Source: Candidatus Fimicola merdigallinarum | GTDB taxonomy: Bacteria > Bacillota > Clostridia > Lachnospirales > Anaerotignaceae | Length of the DNA stretch: 36,416 bases | NCBI GenBank assembly: GCA_017694425.1 | Contig: JADIMX010000066.1 | Span: forward strand, 1 to 36,416 | Direction: 5' to 3' | Shown here: in pieces, positions 18,014 through 28,500 of the stretch | Layout: each line of letters starts with the position of its first letter | Position numbering within the stretch: position 1 is the stretch's first letter | The notes under the pieces: generated by a model | Databases searched by the model: none | What the model was told of the DNA's origin: nothing | Seen by the model: the letters and a program-made list of their open reading frames with translations, nothing else | Made by a program: the position numbers and the translations under genes

Positions 18014-21000
18014 TTACAGCTCCTGTAACACATTCTTAATATAAGCTATAGGAGATATTTTATCTTTCATATTCATTTTTATAGTTAAATAAGGACTAGC
18101 ACCGGAGGTAAAACTATACATACTCTTATTTTTACCTATAAACTCTGTAAGCTTTACAGGGTCAACATTGGCATCAGCCTTAAAAGTCATAACTATATTA
18201 GAACCGTTCTGTTTAATATTAGTCACCCCAAAGCTGTGTGCCATAGCTTTTACAAGAACAACTTCTAAAAGATTTTGAACACTCTTAGGAATATCGCCGT
18301 ATCTATCCTCTATTTCCTCTTGCATATCGTAATATTCTTCTGTTGTTGTAACGTTAGCTATCTTCTTATAAATTTCAAGTCGCTGTCTTTCATTTTGTAT
18401 ATAGAAATCCGGTATAAAAGCATTTATATCAATATCTATTGCAGTTTCAAAACTTTCAGAAACATCTTCGCCTTTAAGATTTCTTACCGCCTCATCTAAA
18501 AGTTTACAGTACATATCGTATCCTACACTTTCCATATGTCCGTGCTGTTCTGCACCTAAAAGATTTCCTGCACCTCTAAGCTCAAGGTCACGCATAGCCA
18601 CCTTAAAACCGGAGCCAAACTCAGTAAACTCTTTTATGGTCTGCAAACGCTTTTCGGCAATTTCATTTAAAACCTTATCACGTCTATAAAGAAGATAAGC
18701 ATAAGCTAATTTGTCCGAACGACCTACACGACCTCTAAGCTGATAAAGCTGTGAAAGCCCCATATAGTCTGCGTCTTGTATTATTATAGTGTTGGCATTA
18801 GATATATCAAGACCAGTTTCTATTATAGTAGTACAGACAAGTACATCTATTTCACCCTCTATAAACTCACTCATAATTTTCTCAAGCTGTCTTTCCGTCA
18901 TTTGCCCGTGAGCAAAAGCAACATTGGCATCAGGCACAATATTCTGTATTTTAAGTGCTACTTCCTCAATATTATGAACCCTATTATTAAGATAATAAAC
19001 CTGTCCACCTCGTGCAAGCTCTCTCTGTATAGCCTCACGCACAAACTCTATATTATCCTCCAAAACGTAAGTCTGAACCGGTCGTCTTTCCTGTGGAGGT
19101 TCTTCCAAAACACTCATATCCCTTATACCTGCAAGGCTCATATGGAGTGTACGAGGAATAGGTGTAGCAGTCAAAGTTAAAACGTCAACATTCTCTTTCA
19201 TAGCTTTAAGTTTTTCTTTGTGATTTACACCGAAACGCTGTTCCTCGTCAACTATTATAAGACCTAAGTCCTTAAACTCTACATCTTTTGAAAGTATTCT
19301 GTGAGTACCTATAACAATATCAGCATAACCCTTAGACAAAGCCTCAAGAGTTTCTTTCTGTTGTTTAGGTGTTCTAAACCTTGATAAAAGCTCAACTCTT
19401 ACAGGGTAATCTGCCATTCTTGAACAGAATGTGTTGTAATGTTGCTGTGCAAGTATTGTTGTAGGCACAAGATAAGCAACCTGTTTACCGTCTTGTACTG
19501 CCTTAAAAGCACTTCTTATGGCAACCTCTGTTTTACCATATCCAACGTCACCACAAATAAGTCTGTCCATAACCTTTGTGCCTTCCATATCTCTTTTAAC
19601 GTCTTCAATGGCATTAAGTTGGTCATCAGTTTCTTGATAAGGGAAAGAGTCCTCAAACTCTCTTTGCCACATATTATCCTCCGAATACTGAAAGCCTTTT
19701 ACAGTCTGTCGTTTTGCGTAAAGCTCCACTAAATCGTGAGCAAGAACCTTTACAGCCGAACGAACTTTATTTTTAGCCTTTGTCCATTCCTGACTGCCAA
19801 GTTTATTAAGTTTAGGTGATGCACCACCGTTACCAATATACTTCTGTATAAGGTCCATTTGGTTTACTGGCACAAAAAGGTTTCCACCGTTAGCGTATGA
19901 AATTTTCATATAATCCTTACTTATGCCGTCAACTACTATTTTCTCAAGGCCTCTATACACGCCTATACCGTGATTTTCGTGAACCACGTAATCTCCAACC
20001 TTTAGGTCAGTAAAGGACTCTATTTTAGAACCATTTTTCTTTTTCTTCTTAACAGTTTTCTTTTTAACATCACTAAAAAGCTCACTTTCAGAAAACACAG
20101 CTAATTTTATATCGGGATATTCAAAGCCTTTTCCAAGTTTTCCACGCATAACAACCACACTACCATTAGGTACTTCCATATCCTGATTATCGCTGTAATA
20201 ACTTTCAACTCCTCTTTCAGAAAGTTCTTTTACAAATCTTTCACATCTTGTCTTTGCACCGGCAAGCACAATAATACTATAACCTTTACTCTTAAGATAG
20301 GAAACCTCATCACAGAAAATATCTATTCTATTGCTAAAGGAAGATGATGTTTTACCTGATATAGAAACAATATCTTTTAAAGTAAAATCCTTTATATTAA
20401 CGGTAAGAGTGTTGAAAAGTACTTCTGTATACTTACTTGAAGAATGTAAAATATCGTTGTAATCAAAAACCATAGTGCTTTGATTAGGCAATAAATATCC
20501 TTTCTCTATACGATTTTTTATACTCTCGTTAAATTCCTCAAAAATAACCCTGTTATGCTCCGAAATTCTCTGTGGCTCATCATAGTATATAATGGTATCA
20601 CTAGGCATATACTCAATTAAATTTTCGGTGTTCTCATAAAAATACTCTATGTATGAGATAGCACCACCATAGGATTTATCGTTATTAAACTTTTCAATAT
20701 CCTCATTTATATAATCAAGTAGTCTTTCTGCCTCCTCATTAAGACCTTTTTTAGCATACTTTTCAGAAGAAGTTTTAAGCTCATCTTTTATTTTCAAAAT
20801 AGCCTTAGAAAGTCTATCTTCATCATATACAAGCTCTCTTACAGGAAATATTTTAGCACTTTCTACCCGTTCTATAGACCTTTGAGAGTCTGCGTCCATA
20901 AGCCTAATACTGTCTATCTCATCGTCCCACAACTCAATTCTTATGGCTGTTTCATCTATAGGTGAAAATATGTCTATAATACCACCTCTAACAGAAAAAA

Positions 21001-21511
21001 CACCTCTGCTCTCTGTTATATCAGCCCTATCATATCCCATAAAAATAAGCTTTTCACAAAGCCTATCTATATCTACAATATCCCCTTCTTTAAACTCAAG
21101 TATATGACTTTCAAAATCCTCTTTAGGAAGAAGTCTATCAAAAAGAGCTTCAACGGATAATACTACTGTACATTTACTATTGTTAAGTATTTCGTTTATA
21201 ACAGTAAGTCGTTGTCTTACAATATCATCACTTCTAACATCAGCACTATAAAAAAGAATATCCTTAGCCGGATAATACATACAATTTTTATTAAAAAACT
21301 GCATATCATTATATATTTCTTTCGCCCTAGTTTCGCTGTAAGTAATAATAAGTGCTGGTCTATCAAGATTTTCACTTATCGCCCCTATAATATGGCTTTT
21401 TTGTGTATCAACTACACCGGTTACAAGGATTGGCGAATTTTTTCCTAAAATATCGTTTTCAATTTTTTTAAACCCATCAAGTTTTAAAAGTGGTGCTACA
21501 AATGTTTTCAA
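18014..21511 (-). CDS. mfd: Transcription-repair coupling factor
   Basis: 1165 aa; CarD-like RID region (VGDYVVHENHGIGVYRGLEKI), helicase motifs GDVGYGKTEVAIR, DEEQRFG, TATPIPRTL, RGRVGRS. Confidence 0.98.
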   Translation of the reverse strand: MKTFVAPLLKLDGFKKIENDILGKNSPILVTGVVDTQKSHIIGAISENLDRPALIITYSETRAKEIYNDMQFFNKNCMYYPAKDILFYSADVRSDDIVRQRLTVINEILNNSKCTVVLSVEALFDRLLPKEDFESHILEFKEGDIVDIDRLCEKLIFMGYDRADITESRGVFSVRGGIIDIFSPIDETAIRIELWDDEIDSIRLMDADSQRSIERVESAKIFPVRELVYDEDRLSKAILKIKDELKTSSEKYAKKGLNEEAERLLDYINEDIEKFNNDKSYGGAISYIEYFYENTENLIEYMPSDTIIYYDEPQRISEHNRVIFEEFNESIKNRIEKGYLLPNQSTMVFDYNDILHSSSKYTEVLFNTLTVNIKDFTLKDIVSISGKTSSSFSNRIDIFCDEVSYLKSKGYSIIVLAGAKTRCERFVKELSERGVESYYSDNQDMEVPNGSVVVMRGKLGKGFEYPDIKLAVFSESELFSDVKKKTVKKKKKNGSKIESFTDLKVGDYVVHENHGIGVYRGLEKIVVDGISKDYMKISYANGGNLFVPVNQMDLIQKYIGNGGASPKLNKLGSQEWTKAKNKVRSAVKVLAHDLVELYAKRQTVKGFQYSEDNMWQREFEDSFPYQETDDQLNAIEDVKRDMEGTKVMDRLICGDVGYGKTEVAIRSAFKAVQDGKQVAYLVPTTILAQQHYNTFCSRMADYPVRVELLSRFRTPKQQKETLEALSKGYADIVIGTHRILSKDVEFKDLGLIIVDEEQRFGVNHKEKLKAMKENVDVLTLTATPIPRTLHMSLAGIRDMSVLEEPPQERRPVQTYVLEDNIEFVREAIQRELARGGQVYYLNNRVHNIEEVALKIQNIVPDANVAFAHGQMTERQLEKIMSEFIEGEIDVLVCTTIIETGLDISNANTIIIQDADYMGLSQLYQLRGRVGRSDKLAYAYLLYRRDKVLNEIAEKRLQTIKEFTEFGSGFKVAMRDLELRGAGNLLGAEQHGHMESVGYDMYCKLLDEAVRNLKGEDVSESFETAIDIDINAFIPDFYIQNERQRLEIYKKIANVTTTEEYYDMQEEIEDRYGDIPKSVQNLLEVVLVKAMAHSFGVTNIKQNGSNIVMTFKADANVDPVKLTEFIGKNKSMYSFTSGASPYLTIKMNMKDKISPIAYIKNVLQEL

Positions 21512-21518
21512 TTTACTA

Positions 21519-22088
21519 TCACCTCATTTTTTGATTAGTCTTATTCATAGCCTCTGTAACGCCATCAGATATTATTAACTCAACGCCTAAAACAGCTCTA
21601 TCTATTCCACCTAAAAGTGCAACCTCATCATCTTTTGAAAATTTACTTAAAACGTAGTCGGCTAAATCCCAGCCATTAGGCTTTTCGCCAACACCTACTT
21701 TTATTCTCAAAAATACATCTGTACCAAGCTGACTTATAATATTTTTAATACCATTATGGCCACCGGCACTACCTTTTTCCCTAATTCTTGTACCACCTAC
21801 CGGAAGACTTATGTCGTCATATATTACAATAAGGTCATCAACCGGTATTTTATAAAATTTTAAAATCTCTCTTATGCTCTCCCCACTCAAATTCATATAT
21901 GTCTGTGGTTTAACAAGCATAACTTTCTCGCCTTTTATAATTCCCTCTCCAACAAAAGCCTTATGTTTAAGTTTAGTCATATTGATATTATAGTCATTAG
22001 CTAACTTATCTATTACCATAAAACCTACATTATGTTTTGTACCATCATACTTAGACCCTGGATTTCCTAAACCTGCAATAACTTTCAT
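21519..22088 (-). CDS. pth: Peptidyl-tRNA hydrolase
   Basis: VIAGLGNPGSKYDGTKHNVGFMVID, KPQTYMNLSGES, YDDISLPVGGTRIREKGSAGGHNGIK; ATG 22088 after TTGGAGG SD. Confidence 0.97.
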   Translation of the reverse strand: MKVIAGLGNPGSKYDGTKHNVGFMVIDKLANDYNINMTKLKHKAFVGEGIIKGEKVMLVKPQTYMNLSGESIREILKFYKIPVDDLIVIYDDISLPVGGTRIREKGSAGGHNGIKNIISQLGTDVFLRIKVGVGEKPNGWDLADYVLSKFSKDDEVALLGGIDRAVLGVELIISDGVTEAMNKTNQKMR

Positions 22089-22202
22089 ATTAACCTCCAA
22101 ATTAACGACCTTTGGGGCTACCTAAAAATAAAGTAGCCCTAAATATTTCGTATTATAATTATTATAATATTATACACCAAATATATATAATAACAATAAA
22201 AA

Positions 22203-22250
22203 TACCCCTAAAAATATACGTTTTAAAACGTAAGTTTTTAAGGGTAAAAT
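22203..22250 (-). terminator. Probable terminator of the PH-like gene
   Basis: ACCCTTAAAAAC..ACGTTTTAAAACGT..TTTTTAGGGGT stem-loop with T-rich tail on minus strand. Confidence 0.65.
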
Positions 22251-22256
22251 TGTTTT

Positions 22257-22826
22257 TTATAAATGTACAACAGCAACAAAAGGGGATACTATTTTTTCTA
22301 ATTCATCAAAATCTTTAATGTTTCGAAAGATAACATCATCAAAGCTGTTTCTCTCTCCTATAGAGAAAAGCTCAATGCTGTCTTCTATAAAATAAAAAGT
22401 CGCTGTGTCAGAATTATTTTTGTATATACAAATATTTTTTAATTTATTAAGACTTCTGTAAGCAGTAACATTGTAATCACCTTTTTCTCTAAGCACAATG
22501 GCTCTCTTATTCGTAAGAACGTAAGTAGTATTCTTGCGAAGTCTTGATGTGTATACAAAAGGCACGATTGCAACAAAAATACCTAAAGCCAATATTATAG
22601 CCGTAACGAATACTCGCATAAAATCATTAGCACCCTCTGTTAAGAAAAAATACTTAACAGCAAAAGCTATAATAAAAATACAAAATAAGCCTATCAATAG
22701 AATAACAGGTTTCGATATAATATCAAAAACCTTTATATCCTGTGGATTACCTTGCCATAAGATAACCTCATCATCACTATGCAAATGCAAATCTTTATCT
22801 GTAATAATAATACACTCCCTAAGCAT
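22257..22826 (-). CDS. Membrane protein with bacterial PH-like domain
   Basis: DDEVILWQGNPQ start, two TM segments, TTYVLTNKRAIVLREK PH-like strand pattern; 15 bp after the response regulator stop. Confidence 0.65.
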   Translation of the reverse strand: MLRECIIITDKDLHLHSDDEVILWQGNPQDIKVFDIISKPVILLIGLFCIFIIAFAVKYFFLTEGANDFMRVFVTAIILALGIFVAIVPFVYTSRLRKNTTYVLTNKRAIVLREKGDYNVTAYRSLNKLKNICIYKNNSDTATFYFIEDSIELFSIGERNSFDDVIFRNIKDFDELEKIVSPFVAVVHL

Positions 22827-22841
22827 CTAAATATTTAAAAT

Positions 22842-23360
22842 TTATTCGCTCATTATATCCCTTATAACACTGCACTTACGGGCTAAACTATCCTCACCTT
22901 TTAGCCTATAAGCGTCACTAAGTATGCTATATATATCAGGATTTAAAGGATTTTCGCTAAAAAGACTTAAGGCCTTATCAAAATAATCACTAAAACTCTC
23001 ATTACTAATATTTAACGCATCTATTGTATTTTTAAGTCTTTCAGCAGTAAAAGGCTTTTGAAGATATGAAACAGCACCAAGTTTTGTACACTCAACAGCA
23101 TTTTTTATAGTTGCGTAAGCAGTTATTATTACAACAGGTGTGTTTATACCTTTTTTTCTTATTCTTTTTAAAACCTCTGTTCCACTAAGCTCCGGAAGTT
23201 TTATATCAAGAAAAATAAGGTCATAACTTTGACTTTCAATAAGCTCTAAACCTTCGATACCGTTTTGTACAGCATCTGATACATAGCCTGAAAGCTCAAG
23301 GCATTTAGTAAGCATAATTCTTATATTTTTTGTATCATCTATAATAAGAGCTTTTTTCAT
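22842..23360 (-). CDS. Response regulator, receiver domain with short helical (TPR-like) C-terminus, no DNA-binding domain seen
   Basis: KALIIDDTKNIRIML, LIFLDIKLPELSG, VIITAYA, YLQKPF; ATG overlaps the kinase stop by 4 bp. Confidence 0.88.
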   Translation of the reverse strand: MKKALIIDDTKNIRIMLTKCLELSGYVSDAVQNGIEGLELIESQSYDLIFLDIKLPELSGTEVLKRIRKKGINTPVVIITAYATIKNAVECTKLGAVSYLQKPFTAERLKNTIDALNISNESFSDYFDKALSLFSENPLNPDIYSILSDAYRLKGEDSLARKCSVIRDIMSE

Positions 23361-25228
23361 AGAAAATCACCTTCATCAACACTATTTATTGGAAGTACAA
23401 AGGTAAATGTACTGCCATTTTTAATACTACTTTCACACCATATATGACCTTTATGAGCGTTTATAATAACTTTAGATGCAGATAATCCTATACCTGTTCC
23501 ACGAGCTTCAATATCACAATCTGAAACTTGAACGTATTTTTCAAATACTTTATCAATAAATTCTTCCGGAATGCCAACACCAGTATCACTTACTGATGTA
23601 GTAATATATCCATCTTTAAAATAAGATTTTATTGTTATAGTATCTTCCTCTTTTGTATATTTAAGTGCATTAGAAATAAGATTATTCATAACCCAAACTA
23701 TTTTCTCCTCATCTACCAGTATATCTGGCATATCCTCCTCAATATGAGTTATAACAGACACATTCTTATTTCTAGCAATATTTTTAAAATTTTTAAGAGC
23801 TTTCTCTATTATAGACCCCATATTGCAATATGAAAAATTGTATATTTCATCAGTTGATTCAACTTTAGAAACTTCTAAAAGATTATTTACTAAATTGCAA
23901 AGCCGTTGGCTATCCTCTTTTATTGTGCTTATTATTTCTTTTTGCTCATTATTTATATTATCCGAAACAATAGATAATAAATCTGCTCCCATAAGTATTG
24001 ATGTAAGTGGGGTTTTAAATTCGTGGGATACAGTTGCAATAAAATCAATTCGCATTTTTTCAATTTCTTTCATACCTGTTATATCATAAAAAACAATTAT
24101 AACTGACGGCTTATTATCATCATTTTGGTATGAAAAAGGAGTAACCATAACATTATAGTATTTAACTTTGCCATTTTCTTTTAAACTAATAATTTGCTCT
24201 GTAAAATCATTTAATTTTTTAAGTTTATAGTTTACACCAGAAAGCTCCTTAAGTCGTCCACTTTCCGATATAACCTCAAGAAAATGTTTTCCTTTAGATT
24301 TTTCTATAGTTGTAGAAAAAAGTTTCTCAAAAGAACGATTCATAATAGTTACACTAGAATTTTCGTCAAGTATAACCATAGGCTCGTTAATACTTCTCAT
24401 TATTGCAAAGGTTCTATTTTTCTCCTCCATAAGACTACCCATAGTACTTTTTTCAAACTCAGAAAGTCTTTGGGTCATATTATTAAATTCTAAACAAAGC
24501 TCGCCTAATTCATCTATAGATTTTACGGTCGTCTTTCTATCCATATTACCTTGTCTTATAGATTTTATATTTTCTGTAACCTCATAAATAGGCTTTAAAA
24601 GTTTATTAGTATAAAATCTTGCAGTAAAATAGCTTATAACACCAGTAATACTAAAAATGAATATAAGTATCTTTATAGAATTTTGTATGACAAAACTAGC
24701 TTCATCACGTCTAGCAAAAAGAGCTTTCTCGTTCGATTCTAATAAATCTTTAAGGGCGTCTTTAGTTCTCTCATATGCAGGATATATATTGCTTTCATAA
24801 TATTCTTTTTTTCGTTCTAACTCCAAAACACCATCTGTTTGTAAAGCAATAAGCTCATTAAAACTCTCTCTAAAATCATCATAACAATTCGATATATTAT
24901 TTATAATATCTATCTCAGCAGGGATTACAAGTGTTTTATACTCCTCATTATAATTATCACTAAATCTCCTGTCTAAAGTATCAAATATATCCCTATGATT
25001 TTTTATATCACCTTCATAAATGTAAAGCATTACTTCCAAGTTTTGAGCGTCAAGGGCTTCCCTCATAGAGGTTATACGCTCAATACTGTTGTAATTTGTA
25101 GTAATAAGATTTGTTACAGACTGTCTTATTTTATACATATTCATAAGGGAGGCTATTCCCAGAATAGACATAATTACAATAAGACTTACATAAAGCATAG
25201 AAATCTTAAACTTTATTGATTTTTTCAT
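23357..25228 (-). CDS. Membrane sensor histidine kinase (helical sensor region, HAMP, PAS, HisKA, HATPase)
   Basis: Two TM segments, HAMP-like region, PAS-like region, H-box FIATVSHEFKTPLTS, N-box WVMNNLISNALKYT, G-box DTGVGIPEEF, GTGIGLSASK. Confidence 0.95.
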   Translation of the reverse strand: MKKSIKFKISMLYVSLIVIMSILGIASLMNMYKIRQSVTNLITTNYNSIERITSMREALDAQNLEVMLYIYEGDIKNHRDIFDTLDRRFSDNYNEEYKTLVIPAEIDIINNISNCYDDFRESFNELIALQTDGVLELERKKEYYESNIYPAYERTKDALKDLLESNEKALFARRDEASFVIQNSIKILIFIFSITGVISYFTARFYTNKLLKPIYEVTENIKSIRQGNMDRKTTVKSIDELGELCLEFNNMTQRLSEFEKSTMGSLMEEKNRTFAIMRSINEPMVILDENSSVTIMNRSFEKLFSTTIEKSKGKHFLEVISESGRLKELSGVNYKLKKLNDFTEQIISLKENGKVKYYNVMVTPFSYQNDDNKPSVIIVFYDITGMKEIEKMRIDFIATVSHEFKTPLTSILMGADLLSIVSDNINNEQKEIISTIKEDSQRLCNLVNNLLEVSKVESTDEIYNFSYCNMGSIIEKALKNFKNIARNKNVSVITHIEEDMPDILVDEEKIVWVMNNLISNALKYTKEEDTITIKSYFKDGYITTSVSDTGVGIPEEFIDKVFEKYVQVSDCDIEARGTGIGLSASKVIINAHKGHIWCESSIKNGSTFTFVLPINSVDEGDFL

Positions 25229-25553
25229 ATTTAAACTCCTGTACAGAATAAATAGAAAACAAAAAGAACCTTTGGACAGTTCAAATTTTCTATTAGCATT
25301 AAAATTATAATATTACTGTAAACATTAAACAATTAACCTAATTTAAAGAAAATTAAAGATATTTGAAGAAAAATAGAGTATATACTCATATTCACCCTTA
25401 TTTATCATTATATACTACTGCTAAACCTCTAAAAAACCATAATTTAGATATCAAATTATTTTTGTTAAAAACAGACAAAATTCGACCTTTATAAAAGGTA
25501 ACAAATCTACAAATATTTTAATAACTATTGTAACTTTTCAACATTTATATAAC

Positions 25554-25588
25554 AAAAGGAGCTTTACTTTTAAATAAAGCCCCTTCTA
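25554..25588 (-). terminator. Rho-independent terminator after the activase fusion gene
   Basis: AGGGGCTTTATTTAAAAGTAAAGCTCCTTTTGTT on minus strand. Confidence 0.8.
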
Positions 25589-25593
25589 ACTAT

Positions 25594-28500
25594 TTAAGCA
25601 TTAACGCTAGTTTCCCTTGTATTTACAGCATAATCACCTGTTTTATTGTTATTTACTACTTTATTATCTCTATAGAGATTTCTCTCAGCACTTGCAAGCA
25701 TAAGTTTAATACGGTTAAGCTGGTTTACCTCACTTGCTCCTGGGTCGTAGTCAATAGCTACAACATTTGAGAGAGGGTATCTTCTTCTAAGTTCTTTTAT
25801 AACACCTTTTCCCACAACGTGGTTAGGAAGACAACCAAAAGGCTGTGTACACACAATGTTATTTACTCCTGTGTGTATAAGTTCCATCATTTCACCTGTA
25901 AGGAACCAACCCTCACCAGTCTGATTACAAAGTGAAACAATAGGTTCTGCCATTTCCCCAAGCTCCTGTATGCTACAAGGCGCGTCAAATCTCTTGCTCT
26001 GTTTTAAGGCTTTTACCATAGATGACTGATACATCTCTACAACCTTTATTATAGCCTCTGATACAGTTTTAGCCTTTCTTGTACCACCTAAGAATTTCTC
26101 TTTCTGCACACTATTATACGCACTATAAAGTATAAATCCTGTAAGGTCAGGTACAACAGCCTCAGCCCCCTCTTTCTCTAAAAGACCTACAATGTCATTG
26201 TTTGCTGTTGGGTGGAATTTAACAAGTATCTCACCTACAACACCAACTCTAGGCTTAATTTGGTCTGTAAGTTCAAGATTATCAAAATCTTTTACTATAT
26301 TTTTAATATTAGAATTAAACTTAATAATATTACCACTTCTAATATCTTTCTTTACGATATCGTTCCATTTTTCATAAAGTGCATTGGCAGAGCCAGAAAC
26401 TTTTTCATACGGTCTAGTTCTATAAAGAACACGCATAAAAAGGTCACCGTAAATAAGCCCCTGAAGCGCTTTATTTATTAAAGCTGGAGTAAATTTCATA
26501 CCTGGGTTTTTCTCTATACCACCGGCACTTATAGCTATAACCGGTATATCCTCCATACCTGCATTTTTAAGTGCTTTTCTAATAAATCCAATATAGTTTG
26601 TAGCACGACAGCCACCACCAGTTTGGCTTATTAAAAGTGCAACTTTATCTTTATCATACTTACCTGAATTAACAGCATTTAAAAGCTGACCTACAACTAT
26701 AAGTGCAGGGTAGCAAGCGTCATTATTTACATATCTAAGACCTGTATCAACAGCACTTCTATCCATAGCCGGCATAACTTCCATATTGTATCCACAAGAG
26801 TTAAACGCCTCTTTAAGTATATCAAAGTGTAAAGGTGCCATCTGTGGACAGAGAATTGTATAATCTTTTCTCATTTCCTTTGTAAACACAATTCTCTTAA
26901 GTGATGCGTCAGCCTTTGTTATCTTAACACCTTTGCTATTTCTATCCTCTATGGCAGCAATAAGAGAACGTATTCTTATTCTAGCTGCACCAAGGTTATT
27001 TACCTCGTCTATTTTAAGTGATGTGTATATCTTGCCTGATGCAGTAAGTATATCTTTAACTTCATCAGTCGTTACAGCATCAAGACCACAGCCAAAGGAG
27101 TTAAGCTGTATAAGTTCTAAGTTAGCTCTATTTTTTACAACGTCACTAGCCTCATAAAGTCGTGAATGGTAGGCCCACTGGTCACGAACAACAAGAGGTC
27201 TTTCGATATTTCCAAGATGAGAAATGCTATCTTCTGTTAAAACAGCTATGTTGTAGCCTGCTATAAGCTCCGGAATACCGTGGTTTACCTCAGGGTCTGT
27301 GTGGTATGGTCTACCTGCTAATACTATACCAGTAATACCCTTTTCATCAATATATCTTAAGGCTTCCTCGCCTTTTTTATGCATATCATTTCTAAACTGA
27401 GTCCATTCGTCCCAACCTTTATAAACAGCATTTTTTATTTCCTCAAGGCTTATTCCAAAACTTTCAAACTCCTCAAAAAGTCGTTTTACTAAAGACTCCT
27501 TATCACCCATATTTATAAATGGGTTCATAAAGTTTATATTTTTCTCACGAAGCTCCTCAACATTGTTTTTAATGTTTTCAGAATATGATGCAACAATAGG
27601 ACAGTTGTAGTTATTATCCGCTGACATTATATCCTTTCTTTCAAAAGGAGCACCTGGATAGAATATTCTGTCTACACCTTTCTCTATAAGGCTCATAATA
27701 TGACCGTGAACAAGTTTAGCCGGATAACAAGCAGACTCACTCGGTATAGACTCTATACCTTTTTCATAAATCTTCTTATCTGAAAGAGGTGAAAGCTCCA
27801 CTCTAAACCCTAAATCAGTAAAGAATGTAAACCAGAATGGGTAATCCTCATACATATTTAATACTCTAGGAATACCTATTGTACCTCTTTTAGCCTCGCT
27901 TTCAGTAAGTGGAGTGTAAACATCAAAAAGTCGTTTTAATTTATATTTAAAAAGGTTTGGCACATCACTTTTTGCGTGGCTATTTCCAAGACCTCTCTCA
28001 CATCTATTACCTGTAATAAATCTTCTTCCACCAGAGAAGTTATTTATAGTTAAAAGACAGTTGTTTGTACAAAGTCCACATCTAGCAAGTTTAGTGTCTA
28101 TCTCAAGGTTATTCATAGTATCTCTATCAATAAGAGTTGTTTCATAACCTGATTCGTACTTATCAAGGGCAATTAAAGCAGAACCGAAAGCACCCATTAT
28201 ACCTGAAATATCAGGGCGAACTGCCTCTCTCTCTGATATAAGCTCAAAACTTCTTAAAACTGCGTCATTGTAGAATGTACCACCCTGAACAACTATACTT
28301 TTACCTAATGCTTTAGGGTCAGATATTTTTATAACCTTTAACAAAGCATTTTTAATTACAGAATAAGCAAGTCCTGATGATATATCTCCAACTTCTGCTC
28401 CCTCTTTCTGAGCCTGTTTTACCCTTGAATTCATAAATACAGTACATCTTGAACCTAAGTCAATAGGATTTTTTGCAAAAAGTGCTATTTTAGCAAAATC

